DNA from: Populus alba | Taxonomy: Eukaryota; Streptophyta; Magnoliopsida; Malpighiales; Salicaceae | NCBI RefSeq assembly: GCF_005239225.2 | Contig: NC_133289.1 | Location: forward strand, 8,749,501-8,813,500 | DNA: 64,000 nt | Direction: 5' to 3' | Shown here: positions 34,601 through 47,198 of the stretch, one piece after another | How positions within the stretch are numbered: the first letter of the stretch is position 1 | Layout of the letters: each line of letters opens with the position of its first letter | The notes under the pieces: generated by a model | What the model was told of the DNA's origin: nothing | Databases searched by the model: none | What the model saw: the letters and a program-made list of their open reading frames with translations, nothing else | Translations under genes and position numbers: made by a program

Positions 34601-36034
34601 GCACCAATACCAGACATCAACAGTTCATACAGTAATTTTAAAAGGCAAATGGTTTTCAAACCTGAGCTGGAAAAGAATGGTGAATGATTAGTTTGGGAGA
34701 GAAATGCCTTCTCAATTGAAGGAAATTCTGCCTCGAGCTGTTGTACACGAGCCATCAGCCCATGGCCTCTTGCTGCAGTTGTCATTACTTCTTCGTGCAG
34801 GTCATGGAAAATCTCAGCAGCAAACCTTTTAAAAACCAGAAGAAAAAAGACATCAAAAGCATTTCTTATACAAGAATTACAATGGAGAGTGAGAAAGTTC
34901 CAAAGTACTATAGCAACGTGGACAAGAGTAAAGCCATATAGACCAAATAAATAGACCTACTTTTAATACTACTGGGCATGGCATGAACTACAGAACTGCA
35001 GAAAAAACTCGAGATTAGACAGGTCAAAATTGTGGCATTATGTAAATGATAAATCTTGTCTTTTAAGTGCTTACCCTTTTCATGGTTCCAAAGAGCACCA
35101 CATCACAACACCTTTAAATAAACAATTAACAAATAAAAACATTTTACTAACAGATATCACTGATCGTCTCAAGAAACATAAAGCAAGTAACATTTCTTTA
35201 TAAATTAAATGTGTGGGAAATTCAAAACATTAAAGATTCCCAAAACTGCTAGAACATGCCTTCTAGATTATGAAATGAACAATGCTATTATCCTTTGAGA
35301 ATAGACTCTCATACAGACACATGAAAAACCAGCCCACTATTATTAATCAATTTACCAAGTATGCCATTGTTTCAGTTATATACTCCATTAGGAGAATCTG
35401 CTCTTAAGAAATGGCACTGTTGTTATAGTTACAACCAGAAGAACATTTATTCCAAATTCAAAAACCGTTATCAACTAAAAACCTCCTTCAAAATTCAACA
35501 AATAAGTTGACGAGATTGAGCTGCATAAATCTTTAACTCAATTGGGCTCAAGATTTTATAAAAAAAAATCCCAGTTCAAAACAAAGCTCAATTACTATAT
35601 TTAGAAAAAGAGAAAGAAATCAAATTCAAACCAAATCATCCTGAGGGATCAGAATCCATATTATATTCCTATATCAACTCCACGCTTTATCACCATAAAT
35701 AGAAAAAATAAGATCAATCAGCATTTCCACAACTAATACTCAAAAAATAAATAAATCCAAACGCACACTTGACTAATCAAATTCAAGCCCTGGAAAACTA
35801 GCATTTCACGAAACAAACACACAACACAACTCAAGCTCAAACCAAAAGAAAATGAGAGAGAGAGAGAAGAGACACTGACTCGGCGAGGTCACCGAGCTGG
35901 CGCAAGACGCCGACGAGGCCAGCCATGGCGACACCTTCCAAAAGCGCTTCTGGATCATCTTTATCAGCTGCTTTACACAACTCTGGATCGGCTAAACTGT
36001 ATTCGTTCCTTATCTGATATCTCGCCAACGGCAT
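28686..36034 (-). CDS. SCAR2: SCAR/WAVE protein, SCAR2-like
   Basis: Nine coding exons on the minus strand: 35880..36034, 34662..34825, 34046..34169, 33838..33964, 32839..32900, 29237..32729, 29062..29148, 28837..28950 and 28686..28739. Total 4380 nt, 1459 residues, all phases continuous. Exons 1-4 (residues 1-190) give the conserved SCAR homology domain ([70 protein letters not shown]). Exon 6 alone encodes about residues 211-1375, acidic, Ser-rich and apparently disordered. Exons 7-9 form the C-terminal WCA region: WH2-like [20 protein letters not shown], connector [16 protein letters not shown] and acidic tail [12 protein letters not shown] with the Arp2/3-contacting Trp. SCAR proteins activate ARP2/3 actin nucleation within the WAVE complex and shape trichomes and pavement cells. 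Length is closest to SCAR2 among Arabidopsis paralogs as I recall them; a SCAR4 assignment is possible. Confidence 0.93.
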
Positions 36035-36149
36035 TTTGACTATAACAACGAATTATCAGTCGCTAAAAAAAAGGGAAAAAAACCCTAATTCTCTTATTCT
36101 CTGTATCTGTCTCTGTTGTTTGATTTTGTGTTCTCTTACATTTCTGTTA

Positions 36150-36174
36150 GGGGGGGAGAGAGAGAGAGAGAGAG
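36150..36174. repeat. (GA)n tract upstream of the SCAR2-like ATG
   Basis: GGGGGG followed by a GA run about 115-140 bp upstream of the start codon; on the gene strand this is a TC tract, probably 5'UTR or core promoter. Confidence 0.85.
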
Positions 36175-36889
36175 GGATCTTTGTGTTGTTTTGGTTTTTT
36201 GTTGGGATAGAGAAAATGGATGTGTGTGTACGGTGTAGAGAGAGAAAACATGGAGAGACTTTCTGTATTTATTACTTTATGTTTTTCTCTCTATTTACTT
36301 TTTATTTATTTATTTTCATAGTATTATTGTATTTTCAGGTTATTTTGTGTATTAAAAATAATTACACCATCCTGCTCATTGAGATGCTAACTGCGGTTTT
36401 GAAATTTTTTTTTTTAAAGCAACTTTTTGGAAGTACTGTTATTTTTAAAAAATTCCATTTCGGCACGAAAAGTTATGAAAAGCAACCACAACCCACACAA
36501 ATGAAGGGTCCTCCCTAAAAAATATATATATACCACTCGCGACTTATATTTTGTGTAAGATAAATATGTGTATATAGTATTACTTGTTTAATACGTAGAA
36601 TATTTCAGTTAAGAAATTTATATTAAAAAAAAAGCTAGCTTTGTGGTATTATTTGGAAAAAAAAACGAAAAGAATTGAAGATATATCAGTCAAGACAGTG
36701 TATAATTAGAGGAGTTTAAACCGAGAAGCGGTGGTTTATTTAGAATGGAAATGAGGAAGAATATTGGTCTACTTTTTTATTTTTTTTGGGAATATAAATT
36801 CCTCGAGGGAAAGAATAAGGTTTTGGGGGTTTAACATGGAAGGGATTTTGGTGGAAAGGGCGAGAGAGTGGATTATCAAAATCCTACTT

Positions 36890-37065
36890 GGTGTCTTTTA
36901 GCGAGCCACGAGGCGTGCACCCTGGCGTTTATCACGCCGCGGTCGTATTGATCCTATCGGACCATGCTATGCTAACGCGTGTCTGTGGTCGGTTGGGACC
37001 GGGTGGTTTTCAGACCACGAGGTGGTTATCCCGGCTCGTCTACTATTTATTACGAGTCATAAATT
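36890..37065. other. GC- and CpG-rich island, no assigned function
   Basis: This stretch contains many CpG pairs (CACGCCGCGGTCG, CTAACGCGTGTC, GGGACCGGGTGG, ATCCCGGCTCGTC) in a very AT-rich neighbourhood, about 0.85-1.0 kb upstream of the SCAR2-like start. The frame through it (36888..37112, +) resembles no family I know. It could be a distal promoter of SCAR2 or an insertion of foreign or organellar DNA; I recognise no chloroplast or rDNA sequence. Confidence 0.4.
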
Positions 37066-38094
37066 ATCCAACTCTTTTTTTTTTTTTTTGGAATAATAAA
37101 TTATCGACTTGATTGCCTTTAAATTCAAGCAATGGAACTTTTCCGTTCAGTGATCATAGCATTTCTGGATTAAAGTTGAGGGGGATTTTTAAGAAAATAA
37201 TAAAGAAAGAAACACGGGATGTAGCAAAGGAATTAAAAAAATAAATAAATGATTTCCATTACTCAAATGTTACTATGCTTACTTGTTTCACTGAGGTGAA
37301 TTTTATACCATTAAACTGAAGGATAATGTTTCTTTCCTTACGCTCTCATGATAGCGGCATGTTTTCTATAAATAAGTTGATAATGACATGCTAGTTATTT
37401 TAAGTTAGAAATAATTTTATAAAAAAATAAATCAAAATAAATTATGAAATATAATTATTAATTAATACATTATTAAAAAAAAATAAAGATAAAAAATAAA
37501 AATTTAAATTGTGCCATTAAAATAATTGGTCAAACTCGCGTCTGAACTATGAGATTGAGATAACTTAAAAAAAATAAATTAAAAATAAATATAAAATTTA
37601 ATTAATGTTGGAGAATGAAATTAAAATTGAAAAAATAAAATAGATCAGAAGAAAAAAGAAAATACTATTTAAATAAATAGGGTTATATGAAAAAGGATAC
37701 AATAAAATAAATTAATTTCTTTTGACATGTTGAATATTTTTGCATACAAATTATATTGTTTTACATTTGAAAACTTCATTTATAACATAAGAAGATATAT
37801 TCTCTGTATTATCATTAATGTAATTTATTGTGGACATATCAATTTAAATTTGAATAATGTGTTTAAGATTCAATAAAACTTAATTTTGATATGCAAAAAT
37901 TAATCTAAAGATAAAAAATATTTTAATTGATAAAATAAAAATAGAGTTAATTGTTGGACATAAATACAACCATTCCTTTGGAAGATTTAGCATGTTAGAG
38001 CGTCAAAGGTAGTGTCATAATATACCGTCCAAGTTGACTAGTAAATTGCCAAGAGAGTGAAAGAATAACATCTCTTCTTCTTCTTCTTCTTTTA

Positions 38095-38245
38095 ATTTGA
38101 TTTTTTTGTTAATTTTTTATATATTTTAAAATTATTTTGATATGATGGTATTGAAATTAAATTTTTAAAAATAAAAATTATTTTTTTAATATTTTTTAAA
38201 TAAAAAATACTTTTAAAATAATTATCATCACAATAAAATACGAGC
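38095..38245. repeat. AT-rich dispersed element, copy 2
   Basis: TTTTAAAATTATTTTGATATGATGG, seen as TTTTAAAATTATTTTGAT plus ATGATGG, then TTTTTAAATAAAAAATACTTT. Opposite orientation to copy 1. Confidence 0.5.
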
Positions 38246-38757
38246 TACTTTACGGCCACAAGCGACAACTGTGGATTAAATAATCTTACCACGTTGACTG
38301 TTCAGCTATGTCCTGTGGTCCCAGCTCCGAATAAAAAATCCAAGCATTTTTGTTTCAAACTGTAATGGTCCCCATGTAAATACACACACACACTCTTATA
38401 ATTAATAACTCCTTTCTATACGTTCTTGACAATAAATAAACAATTTATTTTTTCTTAAAAGAAAGAAATCCTAATTAAATTAAGCCTTCAAGTGGAGCCC
38501 ACGAATGGCCTGAAATGGGTACCACAACATGGACATAATACAACCGCGTCCTTGTGGCTTTTGATTATTCATATTTTGAAACCTGATTAAAGGGATAATC
38601 TGCGGGGATTCAGTGAGTTAAGGGCCCCACTTAAGAATCACGAGATCCAGAAATATTGGCTATGCATGCGGTAATCTAACTTGATTGCAACGCTTTTTAC
38701 AGGATATCACTCCTTTTTTATTGTTGGATTATATTTCAAATAGCTGTCGAGTCTGTT

Positions 38758-38950
38758 TAGAATTATAATAATAGTTATGATTGTGGTTTAAATTATTTTT
38801 TTTATTTAGAAAAATATCAAGATATTTTTTTATTTTTTAAAAATTATTTTTAATATCATCACATCAAAACAATCCAAAAACACTAACAAAATATTAATTT
38901 TAAACAAAAACAAAAAATTTTAAATTTTTTAGAAACATGGGTTGGATCAT
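38758..38950. repeat. AT-rich dispersed element, copy 3
   Basis: TATGATTGTGGTTTAAATT head, CATCACATCAAAACAATCC and CACTAACAAAATATTAATTT in family order. Confidence 0.55.
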
Positions 38951-39589
38951 ATTTTCAAACATACTTTTATCTAATGAAATTTAGTTTTTTTTAATAAATA
39001 AATAAATTGAACTTGGCAAACAACTGGGCTCTCAATCAAGGTGAGAATATGTATAAAAAATTAAGAGGACTAGGGGGGTGAGTAAAATATGACAAGTGTT
39101 TTGAGGGCCTTATTGAAATACCCTTAAACATAAGGATAAAATTGTACACCATGGAATATTTAGAGGAGGGGCCATGGTCCAACTAAGCTATAGTCTCGGT
39201 GGGATATAATGAAATGGGATTATAAATAATAAAGGGAGAAGATTAGAAACAGTTCAAAATCTAGGGTTTTTACATGAATCAGCTAAGCTACTGTTTTTAA
39301 AAGCAGAGACATTAAAATCGAGGAAGCTTCGTGGGAATTTTGTCTTTATAGATTCTTCTATTTGACTAATCTTTTTACCATAGATAGAACATGGGACGGT
39401 TTTGTCTATCTCTCTCTTCTGGTAATGCCTTTTCTTTTTATGCCTTCTTCATGAGAGACTGATTGCTAGCTTTCCCTTTTCAAGTTTCGGTTTTTCATCA
39501 TAATTTTTAGTTTCTACTCTTTCCATGGTATCACAAGTATCATACAAGACCCGAATGCTATTTGGCCAGTAATTCTCTTTTTTAGTTTC

Positions 39590-39755
39590 GATCGTGGTTT
39601 ACTTTTTTTCTCAAAAATATTTTAAAATAATATTTTTTTTATTTTTAAAAAAGTTATTTTTTAATATTAACACATCAAAATAATATAAAAATATTTAAAA
39701 AATAATTTTAAATTAAAAAAAAAACAGTTCCTAAACAACAACGAAAACTATATTC
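39590..39755. repeat. AT-rich dispersed element, copy 4
   Basis: GATCGTGGTTTACTTTTTTT head, AACACATCAAAATAATATAA, end AACAGTTCCTAAACAACAACG, of which the last 20 bases match the family tail. Confidence 0.6.
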
Positions 39756-40639
39756 TTTTTCCCATTGAACTGTTAATTTAAAGCTTTTTATATTTGTACC
39801 CGTACATTTATTTATAAAAGAATATTTTGTTACAGTCTATTTTTCGTTTTTGATTTTTATTATGCTTGCATCAAAAAGATTAAGAATTACACATTATTAT
39901 AATTGAGGGATCAAATTCTTGTAAGAAATAGACACAAATTACTAGATTTAGTTTTCCTTCTTCTTCTTCTTTTTTTTTTTTTTTTTATCACAATCATTTC
40001 AATAAATTTAAAAGGAAGCCATCACTTGAGATATGAACCCTTATCAACTGTCACTACAGTTGAATTATATATACCCTTTCAACTGTTAGCGCCTTGCCTT
40101 AAATACTATTTATGCAATGTAAATAATCAAGACTTTGACATGGGGCAACATGATTAATCATAAAATTCAACAAAAAAAAAAAAAAACAAGGCTTGGTTTT
40201 AATTTGAGAGTCGTGCCAGTAGAACTTGTAAGTTCCTCTGACAGCTAATTAAGAACACAAGTACCTAGGATAGAAGGTTCGGTATGTTTGTTGTTTGTTT
40301 CCCAGGAAAAACAAAAAAGGTACTGTCCCAAAAAGAAAGAAGAAGGTTCGGTGTGTCCAATTCACAAACAATTTCATTGTGACACTGACAAAACGCGAAA
40401 TTCACATGAACATGACTTTGGGGGAAAAAAACAATTCAAAGCTGCATTTACCAACCAAAATATTGGAGGGTTAAGATTTGAAAGGAGCATATTTAAAGGC
40501 TTCGGCAAACCAAAAAGGGTCGGGCCCCATGACAAACACCACCTACCCAAGAAACTAGTGTACAGTGATGATGGTTTTAGGTCATTTGTTCAAAGTAATC
40601 TTATAAATTATTCTCCCAGACAGGTATTCGTGTGTGTCC

Positions 40640-40667
<28 letters not shown>
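40640..40667. repeat. (TA)n microsatellite
   Basis: Uninterrupted alternating TA run. Confidence 0.95.
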
Positions 40668-40670
<3 letters not shown>

Positions 40671-42420
40671 CTGTTGATAGTATATCAGTACTGCTTTGAA
40701 GAAGTTGAGAATACTAGTTATAGCATATATACATGAAAGAAAGAAAGAAAGAAAAAGGATGGATATAATGATGTAATCTTTGCTTTAAAGCTGAGGTTGG
40801 TGTAGTAAGTGGTGGAGAATGCTTTTGGGAGGAGTAATCACAGCCGTTTCCATTTCCCAAAGATGTCAACTGCAACGACTGTGTGAGAGCAAGAACGTGT
40901 TCATCAATGCAGCAGGCAAATAAAAATAATTGTCTGCGAGTGCTGGAGTTCCACCACTCTGTGTACCGTGTCTTCTTTCCTTTTCTTTACCTATATTGCC
41001 AAGCTAAGCTTGTCTGCATGCATTTGTTAGCTCCAGTACTGATCTATTAATATAGACAAGTATATTCGGGGGTAACCCAACACCTCAGTTCTTAATTTTG
41101 AGTTATAATGACCCAAATGCAAATGAGGCCATGATTCGTTTTTCACTATTTTTTTTTTTAAAAAACAATTCTATTAAACTTAAACAGTGCACACACAACA
41201 TAGTTTGAACGTAAACTAATCCTTAGCCCACGTTTTTGCATTAAATCTAGCAAAAATCTTTGTCAACCTAGAAAATTAAATATACATGTTTTTTTACTTT
41301 AAAAAAATATTTAATTATAAATTAAAAAACTTGTATATGTATTTAATTAAATATCAAAGTGACTAGACTTGAGTGACCTAGCGTCCTCGGCCCATAAAAA
41401 AAAAAGGTGCAAACTTGAGCGCCTAATCTTTTATTATTATTTTTAATTTATTTTTCTAAAGGAGTGGATGGTCTACCCTATTTTTTTTGTTTTTTTTTTA
41501 ACACTAGAGAAGTGGTCAACAAATCGAGCTAAGAGGTTTTTTTTATCCAAAAAACCATTTTCAACATGTTTTCATCTAAAACACCCTTTTAATATCAACA
41601 AATCAATAAATAAACTCAAAACACTCTTAAATTTATCTTAAAAAATCAAACTAAAAATAAAATTATCTCTCAGCCTCTATCTACTTTTTCCATAGCAATA
41701 TAAAGGGAAATGAAACTTCTCTCATCAATTGAGAGCCTTTGACATAAAAAATGATATTTTTCATGGCTAGAATGTGGCCAACTGATGATTTTTTTTTTTT
41801 TTTCATTATTTTCTGATGTTTTTTTTCTCTATCAAACTAAAGACTAAAAAATAAAAAAAATAAATTTTTGAACCAAAACAGAACTTCGAAAAATTTAAGG
41901 GAATTGTGATTGAAGAAAAAGGGAAATATAAGGACCAAAAAGAAGTTTTTTCATTATGAATTTAGTCCTTGATCTTTTAATTATGTTTCTCTATAACAAA
42001 TTATAATAAATAAGTCACTAATTCAATCATAATAGGATGCAATTAAAGAGGAAAAAAATTCAAGCATAAAAAAAGAGAGCATTATGTGAATCCATATTGC
42101 TTTATATTTTGTGTTTATAGAACGTGGGGATATAGTAAAAACCTCATGCCTTTTAATTTTTCTAATAAGAAAATTTTACAAGCATACAAATACGTTATAG
42201 ATTAGACTAGATCATTTACTCGCACTACATTGCAGGTTGAGTCAATTTTTTCTTGAATGTAAAAGGATATTCAGATATTGCTAATGTTTTTTTAGTGGAA
42301 AAAAAATTAAACCATGTGGAGGTTGACTTGACATGATTCAATTGACTTTGCGAGTCCAAAAGCAACCTGGACGACTCATAAAAATACAGTTTTACTCAAA
42401 AGAATTTTTAAGATAATAAC
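40668..42420. other. Intergenic, no gene seen
   Basis: 40740-41060 is mixed-composition unique-looking DNA without a long frame. The rest is AT-rich. No RNA gene recognised. Confidence 0.5.
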
Positions 42421-43440
42421 ATAATGGATTGACTTGGGTTGACCTGGGTTAACATGTCAAATTTGTAACCCAGTTATAAGATTATGATAACTCCTATAAA
42501 AAACAAAGTCAAAATAAATTATAAAGCCTAATTTCCAATCAATCCAATGTTAAAGGGTGAAAATAAAAAAAATCAATGAAAAAAGGACCTGAAAAAGCAA
42601 CCCGAGCTAACATGTCAAACTCGTGACTCGAGTCTTAAGATCGAGATAACTCTATAAAAAGAAAATCAAAACAAATTACGAAGTTTAATTCCTAATTAGT
42701 CCAATGTTTAAGGATGAGATTAAGAAAAGCAATCAATTAAAAAAAAAAAAAAAATGATCCAAATCAATATGTCAAACCTATGAACCGAGTCATGAGACTA
42801 AGATAACCTCATAGAAAAAAATAACTTGATATAACCCAGATTAACTTGTCAAATCTGAGACTCTGATTATGAGATTGAGATAACTTCATAAAGAATAAAT
42901 TATGAAGCTCAATTCCCAATTGATCCTATCAGATCCAATGTCGAACGATGAAAATTGTAAAAAACAATAATTGAAAAAATAACACAAAAAATAAGTCAAG
43001 TTAATATGGGTTAACCCATTAAGCACTATTCTCGGGTTATAAGGTTGGGATAACCTCACAAAAATCAAACCAAAATAAATTATGAAGTCTAATTCTTAAT
43101 CAAAAACATTATTAAATTATGAAATTGGGAAAAAATTAATTAAAAAAAAAATTAAGTCAACTGGATTAATCTGTCAAACCTCAACCCAGGTCATGAGACG
43201 GAGGATAACCCAATAAAAAAAAATCCAATGTTGGAGGACATGAGACTAAGATAACCTCTTAAAAAATAAAATAAAAAATGACCTAATTTAATCGGGGTTA
43301 AAATACCAAAACCCGCAACCTTAATCATGAGACCAATATATCCTCATAAAAAAACTAATCAAAATAGATTATAAAGCTCAATTCCCAACTGACATAATAT
43401 TAAATGATAAAATTAAAAAATGGATCTATAATCTACTTGG
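42421..43440. repeat. Diverged tandem array of a ~155-bp unit, about 6-7 copies
   Basis: The line GGTTAACATGTCAAACTCGTGAC..GAGTC.TGAGA..GAGATAACCTCATAAAA recurs in diverged form near 42447, 42604, 42762, 42842, 43012, 43166 and 43302. It is followed each time by AAAATAAATTATGAAGCTCAATTCC.. and CAATGTT.AA.GATGA. Most spacings are 136-170 bp; one is about 80 bp (a partial unit). Related lines occur in the 11.6-12.9 kb complex. Confidence 0.85.
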
Positions 43441-44340
43441 TGAACACCTCTTTTGGAGGCAGTATAATATGAGTTTACAATGAATGATTGGGGGATAATA
43501 TGACTACCATTACCAAGTAAACACTTAGATTATAATTAGATGTTTCATGAATCTAAACCCTAACTAAAAATCTAAACTAGAACGATACCTCCCCTCCTAA
43601 CTTAGAATTGAGTTTATACTCTTAGAATTTAAAATGCATGAAGGCATGAGTCCATTTCGATGTACTTATGCATGAACAATACGTAAAAAAATATGTGCTA
43701 AAATTAAATCACCAACAAATGAAAAATAAGGCAAAAATAAAATAAAGCATAAATAATGTAAGACACAACAAACAATCAACAAAGCTTAGTCCATCTAGAG
43801 ATTTTGGGTTTGTTCCCAAGTAGAGTCGCCATCTTGTCGTGACGTGTACGACGTCGAATGGTAGAGCTACCTCCTAGATTGAGGGGTGTTTAGAGTTTAA
43901 TCATAAAATTATGATTTGAGAGAGTCACCATTTAATATCATGATCATTATAAAACTTAAAGACTATAAGAGTCTGAGTAAGGAGATTGGTTGTGTAAGGA
44001 AAAAAAATGTATCACCTCTAGTGTTTCTATATCTATGGCAAGCTTCATTATTGATTAATTGTTATTTTAAGTCGTATTTCTATTTTTTGTCTCATCTAAA
44101 ATTTAAAGCAGATCTCATTTCTTGAGGAAATCTTTACATTATTAGATTAAATCTTAACCGTTTTAAAGTTTAAATTTTAGCATCACATTTATTTTTTATT
44201 TTTTATATTTTTGATACACGAGGATATAAATATAATTTTATACTCTCAAATATTAAATTCTTCAACAAAATTCTAATAGATATTAGTTCATTTAATTTTA
44301 TATAGCATTATGTTGTTAACTGACACGTGAAAGTTGCTGC
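43441..44340. other. Possible retroelement leader fragment, unresolved
   Basis: GTTCCCAAGTAGAGTCGCC / ATCTTGTCGTGACG at about 43812-43846 resembles the untranslated region next to the 5'LTR of plant gypsy elements. No LTR pair or coding domain accompanies it, so this is a weak call. Confidence 0.25.
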
Positions 44341-44635
44341 TGCTATCTAGATTTGCACTTGGTTTTGCTAATGTTCTTTCAAAAAATTCCGGGCAGCAAA
44401 AAAACTTCTTTCATGTTGAAGACTGTTGCTGCCTTAGAGATTTCTGCTGCGTCGAAGACTGGTACTCCTGCTGCTGCGATGATCTGCTGCTGGTCTTATT
44501 TGCTGGAATGTAACCTACTGGAACGAGTGACTACTGTAGCTGAAACATTGTGACTGCTGTTGGAAGAACCTATTGTTGCGTCTGGTGCTGGCTGCTACTG
44601 CGTCTAGTGCTGGCTGCTGCTGTTGAGTTCGAAGG
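44335..44635. repeat. CTG/TGC-rich low-complexity region with a 22-bp tandem duplication
   Basis: Dense CTGCTG/TGCTGC words in an AT-rich setting. A 22-bp unit beginning GCGTCTGGTGCTGGCTGCTA occurs at 44578-44599 and again, with two changes, at 44600-44621. The 66-codon frame at 44353-44553 is unrecognised. Confidence 0.6.
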
Positions 44636-45395
44636 CACCCAAATTCTTTTACACTATAATTCCTAGTTGATTTAGGAATTCTTCTCCTATCAAAACATTA
44701 ATTGGATGCCTTTAATTTGAAGTTTCTCAACAATTTTCATTTCACCTCTTTTGTAGACGAGCTATAGCTATAGGTAAGAGTTCGAAATTTGTTTTTTTTT
44801 TTTTTTGGTTAATTATTCAGGTTTCAGAGGAGAAGACAAACAAGGATTCAGCACCTTGAACCTGGATGAGAAGTGGAAGAGTTCGTGTATTTGTGTCATT
44901 TCTGCTTTGGCTCTTAATGTTGTCTTGTTGGAAGATATATTATTTATTAATTTAGTACATTAAAATTATCAAAAACATTTAAAAATATTAATTTAAATAA
45001 AAAATAATTGAAAACAATATTAAAAAAACAAGTTAAACCGCAAATTCAAACATTCTAGCCCTTAAGCATACAATGGCTTAAAACATAGGTTCCTTGGCAT
45101 GAATATAGAAGGAGGAGGGACGTGCAAGCATGGATGACTATATTTCTCTTCCAAATAAAAGGAAAAAAAAAAAAAGAACCTTTAATAAGGAGAAAATAAA
45201 ATGTTAACTCTCTTAACTCAGTTGACTGTATATTTGGAGTTGTTTTTTCTTATCAGCCTGGTTGTCTTTTAATTGCATTTATTTTTTAATGAAATCATGT
45301 CTTTTTTAATCATAAATAATGTTTTTAAATAAAAGCTTATCATAGTTTTAATAAAAACAAAAAAAACAAAAAACCTTGGTCATGGCGATGCACGA

Positions 45396-45780
45396 AGCTA
45401 CTCCCTTCAAAGTTTCGTTGATACGGTGTTGGAAGAGCTGGCTCCTCATCGCAAACGCAAACGCCAAGGCATTTGCTCTGCTATCAAATTCCCTCTCATC
45501 TTGACCTTCCTAATCTATTATTAAGAAAAAATATCTGTAATTATTATTATTATGTGATTTTGATGTGTGTAATTGAAAAAGAAAGTGATAATGACTGGGT
45601 AGATTAACGACGGGTGGAGAGGTTTTAGAAGATAAACCAGTGAACCAAGCGGTGGAGAAAGGATTATTAGTGGAGTTCAAGAAGGATTCAGAGAGAGAGT
45701 ATTGCTGGCGGTGGTGCAGATACGTGATGGAAACAAGAATTGGATGGTGTACGATCGGGTTCAAGTTGAAACACAAGGAT
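45396..45780 (+). pseudogene. Fragment of a chloroplast/mitochondrial RNase II (RNR1-like) gene
   Basis: Two blocks read like the N-terminal half of plant RNR1 (RNB-family exoribonuclease of plastids and mitochondria). Block 1, about 45400-45495, gives SFVDTVLEELAPHRKRKR. Block 2, about 45604-45765, gives GGEVLEDKPVNQAVEKG, then LLVEFKKDSER and, in a shifted frame, VLLAVVQIRDGNKNWMVYD. The 2-bp slip is in a GAGAGAGAG run at about 45688-45698. Between the blocks lies AT-rich sequence with stops ending in a TAG that could be an intron acceptor, so the fragment looks copied at the DNA level. No RNB catalytic domain follows; an AT-rich dispersed element starts at 45805. Family assignment is from memory. 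Confidence 0.6.
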
Positions 45781-45804
45781 GGTTTTGTTTTTGTAGATGG
45801 TAGT

Positions 45805-45950
45805 TAGTGTTGTTTTTAAAATATATTTTTATTTGAAAATATATTAAAATAATATATTTTTTTTATTTTTAATATTAATATTAAACAATATTAAAATATT
45901 TAAAAAATTATTTTTTTTTAAATACTTTCAAAATGTAAAAATAGAAGGGA
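45805..45950. repeat. AT-rich dispersed element, copy 5
   Basis: TATTTGAAAATATATTAAAA head and ACTTTCAAAATG tail; lies immediately after the RNR1-like fragment. Confidence 0.6.
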
Positions 45951-47198
45951 TTTATTATTGTGCTTTCTATGTGTAGTTTAGAATGGTGTTACTTCTTCGA
46001 TTAAACCCCAATAAATTACTTGTATTGTTCCCGGTGTTGACAATTTTGACCAAACCCAAATCTCGAGCTTTATTCAGAAAGCTCAGCACAACTGGGTTGT
46101 ACATTCAGAAAGGCCCAGTCATGCATGGGCTTGAAAGCCAGGCCTGGACACCTAGTTTTTTTTTTTTCCTCTTCAAAAATAAAAAGAGAATGACATGTTA
46201 CCTGTAAAGATAAAAGATGTGTCCTCCATTAATATATTTTCCAGTGACCAAAAAAGTGGAAGGTCTGAGTTTTTAAACAGAAAAAATTTATTTTTTTAAC
46301 TTATTTTTGCCTAAAAAATCTTTAAACATTCTAAAAAACCTTAATAATCCTATTTTCAACCCCAAAACAATACCAAATCACTCGAAAAAAAAAAAGTCAA
46401 ACATTTTTTTTTAAAAAAAAGGCTTTATGAGCCTTAATCTACTTTGTTTTCAGCCTTGATAAAGGCAAAAAACCTTTTTTCATCAAACTCTACCGTCTAA
46501 GATGAATTTTTTTAGTAATCAATATGACGGGCCAAAATATTTCACTCTCCTATTTTTTTTTCCTATGACTTTATCTTTTTATTTTTCAAAATTCATAGAG
46601 TGAAATGTGAGTTCAGGACCAAAATATAATCTCGTAAAGTAATGTGGCTAAATATTCAATAATTAAAAATTTTAGGGGCAAAATTGAAGTTTTCCACAAC
46701 TTTTGAACCCTATAAAAGAAAAAAAGCAGCCTTTTTAATGTTAATTTTGCCCCTTTTTTTCATTTTTTTTAACAATAATCTAAAATTCTATTTTGTTATA
46801 TTGATTTTTAATATGTTGTTCGAATATTATATGATACATTGCATACATGAGAGCATGTAAAGTAAAATCAATCTCAATATATAAAACCATGTTCAGTATA
46901 ATTATTAAGGATAAAATAGTAAAAAAAATAAATTTTAATCACCGAAAAAAATTGAAGGATATAAAAAAAAAACCTATGAATAATGAAATAAGTAATTAAG
47001 TGGATGGACAATCTAACAACAACTGTCTACAGTAAGACTAGTCTTAGTTGTTTAATTTATAGTGTAATAATTTTATTTATTTTTTGACATGGCTAGCCCT
47101 ATAACCAATGGACTCCACTCCACCATGAAATTTCTCCTTGAACAACACCAGGATCTATGGCATTGACATCTTGTCTTGTTCGAATTATTTCTCAAACT

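Larger units (their letters stand above)
37066..40639. other. Gene-poor AT-rich DNA
   Basis: Contains three copies of the AT-rich dispersed element (listed separately). Around 39020-39480 there is lower-AT, non-repetitive DNA with no long frame. The 40288..40677 (+, 129 codons) frame contains KKKE- and KKQF-type stretches and a tail read from a TA microsatellite, and is unrecognised; I do not call it a gene. Confidence 0.5.

Noticed and set aside
36955..36980. TCGGACCATGCTATGCT resembles the start of miR166 (TCGGACCAGGCTTCA..).
   Set aside because: Several mismatches and no complementary arm nearby.
40288..40677. A 129-codon frame with Lys-rich segments.
   Set aside because: The 3' part is translated from a TA microsatellite; no family resemblance or conserved motif seen.
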